A stretch of 6,676 nt of DNA from Actinomycetota bacterium. Lineage in GTDB: Bacteria > Actinomycetota > Actinomycetes > Propionibacteriales > Propionibacteriaceae. Under the pieces are notes generated by a model, which was not told the DNA's origin, did no database searches, and saw only the letters and a list, made by a program, of their open reading frames with translations. This document shows, piece after piece, positions 6,175-6,676 of the stretch. The first letter of the stretch is position 1, and each line of letters opens with the position of its first letter. Position numbers and translations under genes: made by a program. The stretch lies in contig JACRAA010000261.1 of NCBI GenBank assembly GCA_016213595.1, forward strand, positions 1 to 6,676, written 5' to 3'.

Positions 6175-6180
6175 ACCCTA
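6175..6180 (-). promoter_or_regulatory. Candidate -10 box for the MoxR operon, implying a leaderless mRNA
   Basis: TAGGGT on the minus strand fits the actinobacterial TANNNT pattern and is followed by 7 nt and then the ATG at 6167. That spacing places the transcription start at or within a base or so of the start codon, the usual arrangement of leaderless transcripts in actinobacteria. It agrees with the lack of a well-spaced ribosome binding site for this gene. No convincing -35 element is seen upstream, inside the end of the DUF4349 gene. Confidence 0.5.
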
Positions 6181-6189
6181 GCGACGGGG

Positions 6190-6676
6190 TCAGTGCGTCG
6201 GGCTCTCCCCCGGGGTAGGTGCAGCGGCGGCCCGGCGGAGGGCCCGACGGCGGATGTACCAGACCAGGGGGACCGCCACGAGCGCGGTCGCGACGAGGAA
6301 CGGGAGCAGGGCGCCGAGCACTGTGGACAGGCCGAGGGCGAACACGACGAAGGCGTGCCACCCGGCCTTCAGCCCGACGAGGAAGCCGGTCTCCGGAACC
6401 GGTGGGGGCTGGACCACGGGTGTGCGCGTGAGCGTCACGGTGACGGGGCTCTGGGCGATGCGCTGGGCGAGGGCCTTCTGCTGCGCGAGCAGCGACTCGA
6501 GCTCCGACTCGCGGGCGGTGAGCTCGGACTCGACCTGGGCGATCTCGGCCACGCTGCCCGCTCTCGTGAGCAGGTCACGGATGCGCGCGATGGATGCCCG
6601 CATGGTGCTGATCCGGGAGTCGACGTCGGCGACCTTCGCGGTGACGTCGGTGCTCGCGATGGTACGGAGCGTGACA
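6190..6676 (-). CDS. DUF4349 domain-containing protein (5' end outside the window)
   Basis: The last 161 residues are visible; the frame stays open to the right edge, and the internal ATG at 6603 is not the real start because the family match continues upstream of it. Residues 8-21 (STDVTAKVADVDSR) and RIRDLLTRAGSVAEIAQVESEL (31-52) follow the DUF4349 pattern of 'DVT--V-DLD-RI--L' then 'LL--A-tv-eil-vE-eL'. A coiled-coil-like stretch (about 44-75) leads to SPVTVTLTR (76-84), a Pro-rich linker (86-95) and a long hydrophobic region (105-140) that could be one helix or a tight pair, ending in a basic IRRRALRR cytoplasmic stop signal. Proteins of this family are commonly exported, with the coiled-coil domain outside the membrane; the missing N-terminus should show a signal peptide or lipobox. 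It is 13-22 nt upstream of the MoxR operon in the same direction, so read-through is possible. Confidence 0.88.
   Translation of the reverse strand, partial: VTLRTIASTDVTAKVADVDSRISTMRASIARIRDLLTRAGSVAEIAQVESELTARESELESLLAQQKALAQRIAQSPVTVTLTRTPVVQPPPVPETGFLVGLKAGWHAFVVFALGLSTVLGALLPFLVATALVAVPLVWYIRRRALRRAAAAPTPGESPTH

Overview
The window is uniformly GC-rich, with strong G/C third-position bias, GTG as well as ATG starts and purine-rich ribosome binding sites. This points to a high-GC actinobacterium. The gene content (a DUF4349, DUF4129, MoxR and DUF58 cluster, and a PM20D2-like M20 hydrolase) would fit Nocardioidaceae or a related family, but that is inference; nothing here fixes the genus. 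I see no mobile element, CRISPR array, rRNA or tRNA.

Layout. (1) 1-699, minus strand: the N-terminal 233 residues of a PfkB-family sugar kinase resembling 2-keto-3-deoxygluconate kinases; its C-terminal end lies outside the window. (2) 700-873: a 174-bp divergent intergenic region with two short inverted repeats and a candidate -10 box for the rightward gene. (3) 874-2064, plus strand: a complete M20-family amidohydrolase/peptidase of the AbgB/PM20D2 type with its metal ligands intact. (4) 2061-2100: a 10-bp stem with a single bulged base that contains the stop codons of two convergent genes, probably a shared bidirectional terminator. (5) 6167 down to 2084, minus strand: a tightly packed five-gene operon, in transcription order a DUF4129 membrane protein, a 178-aa two-TM protein, a MoxR AAA+ ATPase, a DUF58 protein, and a 198-aa polytopic membrane protein. 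Every junction overlaps (11, 4, 4 and 1 nt). (6) 6190-6676, minus strand: the C-terminal part of a DUF4349 protein that ends 13-22 nt before the operon, depending on which DUF4129 start is used.

How they fit together. MoxR, DUF58 and DUF4129 proteins are a recurring bacterial partnership, a membrane-associated AAA+ chaperone system whose client is usually unknown. Here the DUF4129 domain stands alone rather than fused to a transglutaminase, and the operon adds two membrane proteins I cannot assign to a family. They are the least explained part of the window. The operon probably starts from a -10 box (TAGGGT) placed 7 nt before the DUF4129 ATG, which implies a leaderless mRNA. The kinase and the M20 hydrolase look like ordinary catabolic genes with no evident link to the MoxR operon.
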